Shown here one piece after another: positions 20,801 through 26,913 of a DNA stretch of 26,913 nucleotides. Source of the stretch: Phoronis australis (lineage: Eukaryota > Phoronida > Phoronidae). The DNA is taken from NCBI GenBank assembly GCA_002633005.1, contig NMRA01000093.1:672343-699255 (forward strand). The letters run 5' to 3'. Position 1 is the first letter of the stretch. Each line of letters begins with the position of its first letter. Both the position numbers and the translations under genes were made by a program. The notes under the pieces were generated by a model that made no database searches, had not been told where the DNA came from, and worked only from the letters and a program-made list of their open reading frames with translations.

Positions 20801-23800
20801 ACTTTTTTCAAGTATAGAAATCATGTCTGCTCCTGCTCCAAGTCAGAAACAAGACGAGGCCAATTTTATAACACTGAGTGGCCTAAATCAAAGAGGTTTT
20901 TTAACAGAATACACGTGTTTATTGCCCTTTAATTCATTTTGAAGTCTGCTTACGAACTGCTTACGTTGTGCGCGTAATTATTGTTTATGACACACTTGCA
21001 TTAGGAACTGCCTGTTTTGTGGTTTTTATTGTGTGATTATTGCCCTGTGTCTTGTAGTCTGGAATACGTCGACAATTTGAAGATAGTTCACGACACGCCT
21101 ACCCCTCTCCCAATGACGATGACCTCCGCAGCCGCCCTCCCAAATCATTCATAGAGTACCCGTCGAGCCTACGAAGCAAGGATAATTTCACTCCCCTAGT
21201 CCCTGATGAGGTAAAACAGTGCAGCGAAATTTTCTCATTTACATTTTGAGAAATCTTAATTTGGAATTGGGATTCTTCATTGGGAAGATTGAAAACAAAA
21301 AATATCGATCATGTTATTATGTATGCATAAAGTAGATGTGTTATAGGCTGCAGAAGGTCCCAAGCTGAAGCTGTGGTTAGGACAGGATATCTTTTGAACA
21401 TGGTTAGGTTAAGTGACTGATGAGATATCCACTTTATGCAAGTATATGATACTGAAAATGCTACATTTGTCAAGCAGTAACAATTAGACAGCTATATATT
21501 TAATGCTGTGTAAATTTAGTGCATGTCAGCAATGGGCTTGTGTAAAAATTTTGTATTTCTCAATCATGCTGTATAAGAAGCATTGTACCAAGCATTTCCC
21601 TTTTCAGTCCAAAATCAACATTGTTGAGTGCTTAAATAATCGTCAATTGACCCCTTCAAGTGTTGAAAAAATTTTCCTGTAAAACATTGGTAAAATAGTG
21701 ATTTTCTTCAATACTGCTTGTATTGGAAATAATGTTTGTCAGGGAATGTAAATCTTTATCTTCTGAAATAGTCAAGAATATTTCAGGATGAAGGAAGCTC
21801 CCTCACTCACCAAAGATCATTGCCTGAGAGGAGGTCACCCCCACCGCGCCACCCTCCCCCTCACTCCACAGCGAGGTCTCCTCCTAAGTCACCCCCTTTG
21901 TCTGCCCTGCGACCACCCACGCCTCCGCTGCCCTCTCCTCCAAAGTCAATTCTGAAATCACCTCAAAGGTCACCACCAAGGTCGCCACCGTTGTCACCAA
22001 GGTTAAGCAGTTTACAACCTCTGTTAAAACCTAGCCATCAACAGCTTCCAAGGTGAGCTTCAGAAAGATGTGGTAAACATTTCTGTCTTGCCAGTGAACT
22101 TTGCATTGTAAATACGATTCTGTCTTTGGTAGAAACTTTGTTCATCAATGTGATTATCAAGGCAAATCTCGGGTTGGAAAAGATTCCACGGCCATGTCAG
22201 CTACAATTCTTTTAATCCAGTTTCGTACCAGAAGATGCCAAACCTTCGGTACAAATCCTCAGAACCTGAAAGTGGAAATCTTGTAGAATTTGATTATTGA
22301 CTTTAAATTTTATCTGCCATTACTTGTGTTGCAGGTCTTTTTTTTAATAAAATATTGTAAAGGTGCAGCTAGAGTAAAACTATGATATCAATAATGTGTT
22401 GAACTTTCTTTCCGCTTAAATATTCAAGATTAAATCTCAAAAAGGTTCTTACAGTTTTCTGGATTCTGCCTTCATTTCTTTTCATCTAGTGTTTAAATCT
22501 TTTTCATAAAAATCCTTTAAGTGCCAATTTTTGATAGCCTCTTACGCAAAGGTGGAACATTTTGAAAACAATTCCCAACTCTGTTTCGAAAAACAATGCA
22601 TAAGCTATGGTATTTAAAAGTTTCATTTGAGTCACGATCAAACTCGTGGCATGAATGTTGATCAGCTGGACAGGTGTGAATCTGCACAGCATAACTGAAC
22701 CATAAAAAACTCTGTGATTTTCTGGCCTGTGTGATCCTCATTATTTTAAACATTAAGGAAATTCTGCTCCAAATACGTTTTTCACTGTCATAAATTGACT
22801 CTTGAGATTCGATCATATGTGGCAAGGCAGTCAGTCTGTAACACATGGCATAACAGACTGTAGTGCTGGGTGCAATAACCAAGGACTCGACGTGTGATGT
22901 CATGTTAGATAATCTATTGAATTCTGCACTGTTTATTTGTTGGTTGCAGGTCGTCATCTGCCGAGCCTCTGGTGGGTAGAGACTATGATGGCGCACACAC
23001 ACTGGACATGTTGAGAGATGCTCTACAGGACGACTCTGCCACCAGTCTCCCGCCAGACATTAATGACATGTGGGAGCGTTTCGATCGCATGTACCGGTCA
23101 CGTGACCGCGACTCCGGGGAACGTGTGCTCCGCTTCTGCGACTTCGTGCGAAACCCTGTGCAGCACATCTTGCGCAATTTCAGTCAAGAGCGTGGTGCTC
23201 GCCTGAGGTCAGCCGAGCTGGAGCTTCAGAGGAACGAACGGCGCCGAGCCCGAGAGAAGGTGCGACGTGACGTGGAGAGTAGAAAGATGGAGGAAATGAG
23301 AGCAGCTGACAGCAGCATAGATTTGGAGATTTTAGCACAGCAGACGTCTGCTAAACAAAATGGCAAAGTGGAAATGAAAGCACAACCGGAGCTGAAAAAA
23401 GAGTCGCAACAGGAAGTTGGGAGTAAAGAGACTCGCTTTGTTTTGGCAGACCGTGAGAATGAGATTGAAAAAGAGGCTCGCCGCGTAATTGAGGAGTGTA
23501 GGAAGTTTAATCGTATGCACGGCGATGAATTGTTGTCACCCCCTCCAGCAGTAGAGTCTACACCCATTGATGGGCCTCCAAAATCAAAGTTGATCTCCGT
23601 TTTCAAAAAGGGTAGTGCTCAAACTGTGCCAGCAGAGGACGTCACTGTAGATTCCGTGAGCTCTAGCTTGACTGATGCCAGCTTGGATTCAGACAAACTT
23701 TACCGTGTGTTTGACCGCAACCGCAAGCAAGACCCAAACTATTTGAGACTGCAGCGCCGTATTCAGAAGCAGAAAGAAAAACACGAACGCGAGAGACTGA

Positions 23801-25806
23801 AGCACGCCAAGAGGAAAGAGAAAGTTAAGAAATTGGAGGCTCTTTTGGCAGCCAAAAAACGCCGTGAAGTTGAGAGTATATCAAGTATTTCCACAACAAG
23901 CACAGTTGCATCTACTGACTCTGGCACAAGTATAGATGGTGACTCCTTGGCAAAAACTCTTACACCAGTACCAGAAATGGATTCAACACTTGTAGGTGGA
24001 AATGTGTTGGCTCAGAAGAACACTAGTAATAATGCTATTGAGAGTAGTCGTAAAGGAAAGGTGGCAGCTGAAGAATGCAGCTCGACAGAGTCTGCCACTG
24101 ATGGCAGCACTTGTGCTTGTTGCAGAAAATCAAGCAGGACTAAAGATGGTAAGAAGAAAAAGAAGGAAGTAACTGAGAAACCAATTGACGTTGTGTTCAA
24201 GAAGAACGCAGCCTATTATGAGTTCAAGAAGCCCACGCAGCCAGCACCCAAGTCAAGGACAAAGACTATTCGTCGTCATGCCACACCCGTGACCCCTGCC
24301 AAGGTCAGCAATAAGAAACGCGATGCCGCCGTTATGTATCCGTCACCGCTGGAGAAAACACCACCAAGAGAGTGCAAGAGAACAGAGAAAATAATCATGG
24401 TCTCTGAAGCAGTTCAGACAACACCACAGTTGGCTGGTGGAGGGGATGGTGACAACGGTCGTGGTTTCGTGTCTGTTCCTGTGTCACCGCCCAGGGTGGG
24501 CCCGGGAGCCGTATTCCAAAAGGTTGCCCACAATGACGCTGCTATCAAACCAAAACCAAAAAGTAAAGAAAACAAACCTCCAGCAGGCTCTGCAGTTGGA
24601 CCAGGTACTATTCTATGTGTTTGTTGTGATATTTAATATTTTAATCGTAGGTATTAAGACTGTTGGGCTGCAGCAAAAATATTATTTGTGTTTTATAGCA
24701 TCATAATCTGCTGACTCCAGTATGAGAAGGCACTGTACACACAAAGTGATGCAGTAACTTTTTGGAAAATTGAGAAAGCGACAGGTGTCATAGTGACGCA
24801 ATTGTTTCCAGAACATTTGAAAATTGTTAGATATCTGTTTGGTTTGGTGTGTCTGGCAGCCTATGATACTTTACCAGGGAATTTTGCAGCACCGACAACA
24901 GTGTCTTAGTACAAAGTTGTTTGTTTGTCATTCTTGGTGACGCAGTTTTTCTTGTCTCATCACGAGTGTAGTTCCCTGTACAGACATAAAAGAAATGCAT
25001 TTCCATGTCTACATTCAGTAATTCTGTAATGACTTCCCTTAAGTACAATGGATCCTTAATGTCATACCGGATAATAGATTGTGCCGGGGGTATTGTCATG
25101 AAATGTCGAAAAACAAAATCATTTCCCATTAAATCCCTGCAAAATAACCCACATAATGTAATAATATATTGTCATACTCCCAGATATTGTCATTAAAAAT
25201 AAGTAAAAATGATTCTCACCGGTTTATTAGCATGTGCACCTTTGCTTTTCTTTCTAAAAACTAACCTAATTCATCTTAAATTCATTTGCCGAATAAGGTC
25301 TTGTTGCCAGGGGTAAAAGTCAACCATTTCCTGTTTACCTGTCTTAATCCGAGACTCTCCACCTAGCATGATTAGCCTGTAAGAGTGATTGCGATCACCG
25401 CCAAGTAGAAGCCTGCTTACCAGTAATGGAATATCCCACTTATTTTAATCTACGTCACAACCGAGGGTATAACATTAAAAGTGCTCTCCTGTATTGGCAA
25501 TTTGGAGTCTAGCTTGTGGTTATTTTACTATGTACTATCTATTCCCCAGGTGGTTTAGCTTGGTACGTGCCAGCAGAAGAACCGAAGATCTGGAAACAGC
25601 CCCTGAAGCAAAGACAATACAATGCACTAGCCACCGAGCCTTGGTATTCCTCCACCAGAAGGGGTAGACCAGTAGGGAGTGCCAGTGATACTGTGGTACC
25701 TGCTGACGATGGGCCTATGATCCTGCTTAGCAAGAGTGGCTCCAATGCAGCTTTGAAAACGTCCGACGGAGAAAATATCAAGTCGTCCCGGAAGTTGTCG
25801 TTACAG
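5795..25806 (+). CDS. ALMS1: ALMS1 ortholog (Alström syndrome protein 1), whole visible coding span, spliced, 3' end outside window
   Basis: ALMS1 is a very large, mostly disordered protein at centrioles and ciliary basal bodies, needed for ciliary maintenance and centrosome cohesion. Four blocks match the vertebrate protein as I recall it. (1) AEVSTD followed by LSLSQYP at 9732-9785, against AEVASD...FSVSQHP. (2) In the exon at 22950, W..RF followed by NP..H, then a TDASLDSDKL..VF block before a basic helix. (3) GPG|GLAWYVP followed by W(K/R).PL(K/R) across the intron at 24605-25549. (4) The last exon ends ...LSLQ, where the ALMS motif (LQESL..HRPDF) starts. Total visible coding length is about 2,770 codons, against roughly 4,170 in human; the difference is mainly the absent vertebrate tandem-repeat region and the unseen C-terminus. 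All exon joins keep phase except the one between the exons at 18563 and 19550. Confidence 0.88.
6291..6320 (+). promoter_or_regulatory. YY1-like plus ETS-like sites, possible alternative ALMS1 start
   Basis: CCAATATGGCCGCC at 6291-6304 resembles a YY1/initiator element, and ACTTCCGG at 6313-6320 is a consensus ETS-family site; the pair is typical of TATA-less housekeeping promoters. The embedded ATG at 6296 reads MAARQ and then meets GTACTT, giving a phase-0 mini-exon (6296-6310) that would also join the exon at 7528. The donor is weaker than the one at 5858. It lies within the extra segment found only in the left arm of the inverted repeat. Confidence 0.3.
6383..6417. other. Short hairpin within the inverted-repeat arm
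   Basis: CATCGCCTCTG and CAGAGGCGATG form an 11-bp perfect stem around an 11-nt loop. The copy in the right arm has one stem mismatch (CAGAGTCGATG), so the left copy is the intact version. Confidence 0.6.
7528..7612 (+). CDS. ALMS1: ALMS1 candidate second exon
   Basis: The acceptor is TTTTGTTCCAACAG and the donor CCGG|GTGTGT. The 85-nt exon starts in phase 0 and ends in phase 1, exactly what is needed between the phase-0 end of the first exon and the phase-1 start at 9622. The peptide, beginning AGDNIDHRGYQELHTE, is acidic and polar like the rest of the protein, and it reads on into EKFYDDLSQHG after splicing. There is no independent homology evidence. Confidence 0.45.
7908..8224. mobile_element. 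MITE-like element
   Basis: About 317 bp are bounded by perfect 10-bp inverted repeats, CAGCGCTCGA (7908-7917) and TCGAGCGCTG (8215-8224). Subterminal copies of TTTGGCGAC/GTCGCCAAA and CTGAGGTC recur in both halves and in both orientations. There is no coding capacity. The size, the inverted ends and the lack of a transposase fit a miniature inverted-repeat element; I could not identify a target duplication or superfamily. Confidence 0.65.
8827..8985. repeat. 53-bp tandem repeat, three copies
   Basis: Copies start at 8827, 8880 and 8933 and are almost identical, the visible change being TTTCA versus TTTCT at the unit end. Each unit contains CATTCTA and TAGAATG, a 7-bp inverted pair about 20 bp apart. 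A partial fourth copy (CATT) follows at 8986. Confidence 0.95.
9169..9249 (+). other. Exon-like 81-nt segment with in-frame stop (candidate poison or 5' UTR exon)
   Basis: A very strong acceptor (TTTGTTTTGTTTTCTTTGTAG) precedes the segment and CACAG|GTGTTT follows. The length is 81 nt, so phase is preserved, and both neighbouring exons use phase 1. In that phase it reads NDPFHLKILESLLISHEK and four more residues, then TAG at 9237-9239. The other two frames also contain stops, so it cannot be an ordinary coding exon. Confidence 0.35.
9622..9903 (+). CDS. ALMS1: ALMS1 exon, N-terminal conserved block
   Basis: The acceptor CTGCTTTCCTTGCAG is excellent and the donor is GAAG|GTTAGT; 282 nt, phase 1 to phase 1. 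The peptide KFYDDLSQHGLSDDEND leads to VESAIAEVSTDF and LSLSQYPVP, matching the vertebrate ALMS1 N-terminal region with AEVASD and SVSQHP. A second SLSQYP copy follows 14 residues later (9816-9827). The open frame extends upstream to 9531 and beyond, but the strong acceptor argues that the exon begins at 9622. Splicing to 10145 recreates GAT and gives ...SIEDEDG. Confidence 0.85.
10145..14807 (+). CDS. ALMS1: ALMS1 giant exon
   Basis: This exon has 4,663 nt with no stop, acceptor CTTTTCCATTTCAG, donor CACAG|GTACGT, entry phase 1 and exit phase 2. It encodes about 1,554 residues rich in Ser, Asp, Glu, Arg and Gln with almost no predicted globular domain, as expected for the disordered middle of ALMS1 (the vertebrate gene also has giant central exons). 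Five copies of a DS(L/M)(A/S)R(R/K)V..(L/I)L motif sit at 12898-12936, 13282-13320, 13396-13434, 13528-13566 and 14260-14298, and Y-P motifs lie at 10366, 11398 and 14389. I see no 47-residue vertebrate-type tandem repeat. The open frame begins with an intronic ATG at 10060 and runs to a stop at 14854; both extensions lie outside the splice sites and are probably not translated. Confidence 0.92.
14808..15852 (+). other. ALMS1 intron after the giant exon
   Basis: AT-rich with no supported exon. A perfect hairpin, GTGAGATTT-CC-AAATCTCAC, sits at 14966-14985, about 160 bp after the donor. Confidence 0.7.
15853..16065 (+). CDS. ALMS1: ALMS1 exon
   Basis: Acceptor TCTTGTTGATAG, donor CGAG|GTAACC, 213 nt, phase 2 in and out. 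It joins the giant exon as AG|A (Arg), giving R-PVDSFLFTPLAARGP. The segment MAQRRYGGLDLRTPFRRAH is basic and DDLDIGRFDSV acidic. I cannot align it to a named domain; support comes from the splice sites, the phase and the open frame. Confidence 0.8.
16066..17276 (+). other. ALMS1 intron
   Basis: AT- and T-rich; the short open frame near 16777 is a pyrimidine-rich stretch and is not credible as coding. Nothing else found. Confidence 0.65.
17277..17545 (+). CDS. ALMS1: ALMS1 exon with a possible 33-nt alternative 5' extension
   Basis: The best acceptor is ACTCTCTCCTACAG at 17276; the donor is CCTG|GTATGG. Phase 2 in (AG|T, Ser) and phase 1 out. The peptide runs SHHHEAPDVLLLDPNTRGRS and later contains a QQQRQRDD stretch and many RS/HS pairs, a polar disordered linker. 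A second acceptor, TTCACTTACAG at 17243, is in the same phase and would add 11 residues. Confidence 0.78.
17546..17860 (+). other. ALMS1 short intron
   Basis: 315 bp, T-rich towards its 3' end before the acceptor AATTGATTCAG. Nothing else seen. Confidence 0.7.
17861..17999 (+). CDS. ALMS1: ALMS1 exon
   Basis: 139 nt between TTAATTGATTCAG and the consensus donor CTGA|GTGAGT; phase 1 in (G|CT, Ala) and phase 2 out. It encodes AQHDSLRRHSPANHPAEHRG and continues to ...RGATPSE. It shares the short pattern H/T-DSLRR with the DSL(A/S)RR motifs of the giant exon, though without the V..LL half. Confidence 0.78.
18000..18562 (+). other. ALMS1 intron
   Basis: AT-rich. A near-palindromic GGTGATCAGTCACC stretch lies at about 18471-18484. 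No exon seen. Confidence 0.7.
18563..18651 (+). CDS. ALMS1: ALMS1 exon, 3' end uncertain
   Basis: The acceptor GTTTCATACAG joins as GA|A (Glu), giving E-ASQDSSHSREESEEKSRTT and on to SPAENSGRRS. Three donors are possible: CAC|GTGAGG at 18589, CAA|GTGAAA at 18652, and CAA|GTATGT at 18680. The last has the best consensus but leaves phase 2, whereas the next exon needs phase 1. The first two leave phase 1. I chose 18651 as the longest phase-compatible end. The peptide is Ser/Glu/Arg-rich like its neighbours. Confidence 0.55.
18652..19549 (+). other. ALMS1 intron with assembly ambiguity
   Basis: AT-rich. A poly-C run ending in an N (about 19235-19245) shows that sequence quality is poor here, so a small missed exon or an indel cannot be excluded. 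Confidence 0.6.
19550..19707 (+). CDS. ALMS1: ALMS1 exon
   Basis: The acceptor is AATGCTTTTCAG and the donor AAAGAG|GTAACG; 158 nt, phase 1 in, phase 0 out. The reading frame is fixed by the next exon. The peptide is SDDAEGPPISARHFGTRPDS and later GIYGSRMRKSPKSKTSYAAP, ending RTIKE. A second open frame overlaps the same bases but ends in the wrong phase for the following exon, so I rejected it. Confidence 0.72.
19708..20111 (+). other. ALMS1 intron
   Basis: 404 bp, AT-rich, no exon or repeat seen. Confidence 0.7.
20112..20249 (+). CDS. ALMS1: ALMS1 exon, short helical segment
   Basis: Acceptor CATGTCTTGCCAG, donor CTG|GTATGT, 138 nt, phase 0 in and out. It encodes GDVRREMEDLERTLERALHT, a run with heptad-like Leu/Met spacing that probably forms a short coiled coil, followed by a Ser/Arg-rich tail ending GPTKDL. 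The exon could be skipped without a frameshift. Confidence 0.8.
20250..21057 (+). other. ALMS1 intron
   Basis: 808 bp. One strong polypyrimidine acceptor (CTCTCTTTTTTACCTCCAG, near 20525) has no phase-compatible donor behind it. No other content. Confidence 0.65.
21058..21210 (+). CDS. ALMS1: ALMS1 exon carrying a SFIEYP motif
   Basis: Acceptor CCTGTGTCTTGTAG, donor GATGAG|GTAAAA, 153 nt (51 codons), phase 0 in and out. It encodes SGIRRQFEDSSRHAYPSP, an acidic stretch, then SFIEYPSSLRSKDN at 21145-21186. This repeats the SYIEYPRELRS and SYIQYPPEL motifs of the giant exon. Confidence 0.82.
21211..21786 (+). other. ALMS1 intron
   Basis: 576 bp, AT-rich, nothing recognisable. Confidence 0.7.
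21787..22052 (+). CDS. ALMS1: ALMS1 exon, SPP-repeat proline-rich region
   Basis: Acceptor AGAATATTTCAG, donor CAAG|GTGAGC, 266 nt, phase 0 in and phase 2 out. After DEGSSLTHQRSLPERR the peptide becomes a basic, proline-rich tract with about ten Ser-Pro sites in SPP(K/R/L) units such as SPPKSPPLS and SPPRSPPLSPR. Such tracts are typical targets of proline-directed kinases and ligands for SH3 or WW domains. Base composition is unusually C-rich for this window. Confidence 0.82.
22053..22949 (+). other. ALMS1 intron
   Basis: 897 bp with no supported exon. Minus-strand open frames near 22517-23002 overlap the start of the next exon and have no features of their own. Confidence 0.7.
22950..24604 (+). 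CDS. ALMS1: ALMS1 large C-terminal exon
   Basis: Acceptor TTATTTGTTGGTTGCAG, donor CCAG|GTACTA, 1,655 nt, phase 2 in (AG|G, Arg) and phase 1 out. It corresponds to the large 3' exon of vertebrate ALMS1. In order it encodes: INDMWERFDRMYRS (23062 on) and FVRNPVQHIL (23143-23172), like the vertebrate W..RF and NP..H block; a highly charged Arg/Glu helix; TDASLDSDKLYRVF (23671-23712), like the vertebrate STIDTARLIQAF; a long basic Lys/Arg/Glu coiled coil at about 23713-23874; a CACC cysteine cluster at 24112-24123 followed by KKKKKE; and VSEAVQTTP. It ends ...SAVGPG, which continues as GPG|GLAWYVP in the next exon. Confidence 0.92.
24605..25549 (+). other. ALMS1 intron
   Basis: 945 bp, AT-rich, nothing recognisable. 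It interrupts the conserved GPG.(S/A)W(F/Y) block after the first base of a Gly codon. Confidence 0.75.
25550..25806 (+). CDS. ALMS1: ALMS1 exon with the GLAWYVP / WKQPLK block, last exon in window
   Basis: Acceptor TATTCCCCAG, donor TTACAG|GTAGTG, 257 nt, phase 1 in and phase 0 out. GGLAWYVPAEEPKIWKQPLK matches the vertebrate ALMS1 pattern GPGISWF.P followed by W(R/K)(E/Q)PL(R/K)(E/Q), which lies just before the C-terminal ALMS motif. A variable linker follows, then SSRKLSLQ, where the vertebrate protein has ATLQESL. The exon therefore ends inside the first residues of the ALMS motif, the centriole-targeting domain shared with CEP295 and C10orf90, and the rest must lie beyond 26913. Confidence 0.92.
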
Positions 25807-26913
25807 GTAGTGTAACTTTTGTGAATACACACATTGAAGTATGTTTGTGAAGTGGTTGGTCATGTTAAAATATAATCAAGGTTTCTCTCTGTTTGGCTCG
25901 TTTCGTGGTCTTTATGGTCAATGTTGGCGTTACAATCACCATAGCCTTGGTAAAATATTGTATGAATGTACAGCTTTGGAACGACGTGACTAGACAACTG
26001 GCCTGATGAAATCTGACTCAAAACTAATGTCATTAAAAGTTACTCTGTTCCTGGAGTAAACTAAGTTAGTTATTGATGCTAGAAAAATTGCCGTTCTTTT
26101 GCCTTTTGCTGCTCTTAAGTGGAGCATCAACAATTTTCTTCTCTGATTTATAATTCAATTGTTCTCCCACAAGCTTGTGTACATGTCATAGTAAATTATC
26201 AGAATTGGTTTCATTTTGTTATAAGTTTTTATTAATTTAATTCCACCAAACTGAATTTCTGAACAAATTTTGCTTGGGCGAATATCACAAAAAATTTGGC
26301 AAATGGTGCCTGCACATGTCACAAGCATACTACTGTTTTCAAATCTTCAACAGACACTTCTTTTTTTACAAAAGCCGAAAAATGCCACAAGAAATGATGT
26401 TTGTTGTTTTTCACTTAACCGGTTGTAACGGACAAGGTGAGTTTTGGATGACTTCCAGATTTTCCATGCCCCTCCACTGGTCGTTGGCTCTACATGTCGA
26501 TATATAAGTTTCATGACAAAGTGATGAGCAGAATTGCCTAGGCGATGTCAAATTTCGAGGTCTCCTTAAAATTAATGCCCTTCGATTCGTAAATGTATTT
26601 GGACACTTGTCTCCTTGTAGCTAGCTGGCTGGCTACAGCCATCAATAAGTATAGCTATACTTATAGCTAGCTGGCTGGCTACAGCCATCAATAAGTATAG
26701 CTATACTTACAGCTGGCTGGCTACAGCCATCAATAAGTATAGCTATACTTATAGCTAGCTGGCTACAGCCATCAATAAGTATAGCTATACTTATAGCTAG
26801 CTGGCTACAGCCATCAATAAGTATAGCTATACTTACAGCTGGCTGGCTACAGCCATCAATAAGTATAGCTATACTTATAGCTGGCTGGCTACAGCCATCA
26901 ATAAGTATAGCTA
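25807..26913 (+). other. ALMS1 intron running off the window
   Basis: No ALMS-motif exon and no polyadenylation context that would end the gene were found, so the intron extends past the right edge. The open frame at 26274-26507 looks like chance. The right end is occupied by a tandem repeat. Confidence 0.65.
26620..26913. repeat. Palindrome-rich 42-46-bp tandem repeat, at least seven copies, open at the window edge
   Basis: CATCAATAAGTATAGCTA recurs at 26640, 26686, 26728, 26770, 26812, 26854 and 26896, so the period is 46 once and then 42. Each complete unit contains the perfect 16-bp palindrome AAGTATAGCTATACTT, a TAGCTAGC or CAGCTGGC variant, and GGCTGGCTACAGCC with an inverted GGCT/AGCC pair. 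Units differ mainly by one or two copies of GGCT and TATAG versus TACAG. The array is cut by the window end. Confidence 0.95.

Noticed and set aside
22504-23002. Minus-strand frames of 62 and 161 codons
   Set aside because: They lie in an intron and over the start of a well-supported plus-strand exon, with no recognisable motif.
25807-26913. Search for the exon encoding the ALMS motif
   Set aside because: No acceptor followed by an EAL/ESL...H.P.F-like reading was found, including in the open frame at 26274-26507; it must lie beyond the window.
1-26913. CRISPR arrays, tRNA or rRNA genes, bacterial-type operons, integrated viral genes
   Set aside because: None seen; the tandem repeats have no unique spacers, and no reverse-transcriptase, integrase or capsid-like frame is present.

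Overview
This is a window of metazoan genomic DNA, AT-rich, with GT-AG introns of about 0.2 to 2 kb, one 4.7-kb coding exon, minisatellites and small inverted-repeat elements. No gene looks prokaryotic or viral. The protein families and the architecture suggest a non-vertebrate (probably marine) animal; the sequence alone does not give the phylum. One unresolved base (N near 19245, next to a poly-C run) marks this as draft sequence.

Two protein genes can be supported, and they lie head to head. On the minus strand, 5581-5491 is the first coding exon of a ferlin (dysferlin/myoferlin type), ending in a clean GTAAGT donor. The rest of that gene would run leftward, so 1-5490 is best read as its first intron or beyond; it holds a 280-bp TATACAC minisatellite and no other exon I can defend. 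On the plus strand, from about 5.8 kb to beyond the right edge, is an ortholog of ALMS1 (Alström syndrome protein 1, a centriole and ciliary basal-body protein). I assembled it exon by exon from splice sites and codon phase: a tentative start exon (5795-5857) and second exon (7528-7612), then 9622-9903, the giant 10145-14807, nine smaller exons from 15853 to 22052, the large 22950-24604, and 25550-25806. The last visible exon ends at the point where the C-terminal ALMS motif should begin; the motif itself is not in the window. The visible coding parts add up to roughly 2,770 codons.

The non-coding parts hold a 1.2-kb inverted-repeat (foldback-like) element in ALMS1 intron 1 (6153-7374), a MITE-like element (7908-8224), a 53-bp x3 tandem repeat (8827-8985), and a palindrome-rich 42-46-bp tandem array that runs off the right end (about 26620-26913).

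The best leads are: the ferlin/ALMS1 divergent pair, which echoes the DYSF-ALMS1 linkage on human 2p13; five copies of a DS(L/M)(A/S)R(R/K)V..(L/I)L motif and a dispersed Y-P motif inside the ALMS1 protein; a phase-neutral 81-nt candidate poison exon at 9169-9249; and a splice-phase conflict between the exons at 18563 and 19550.
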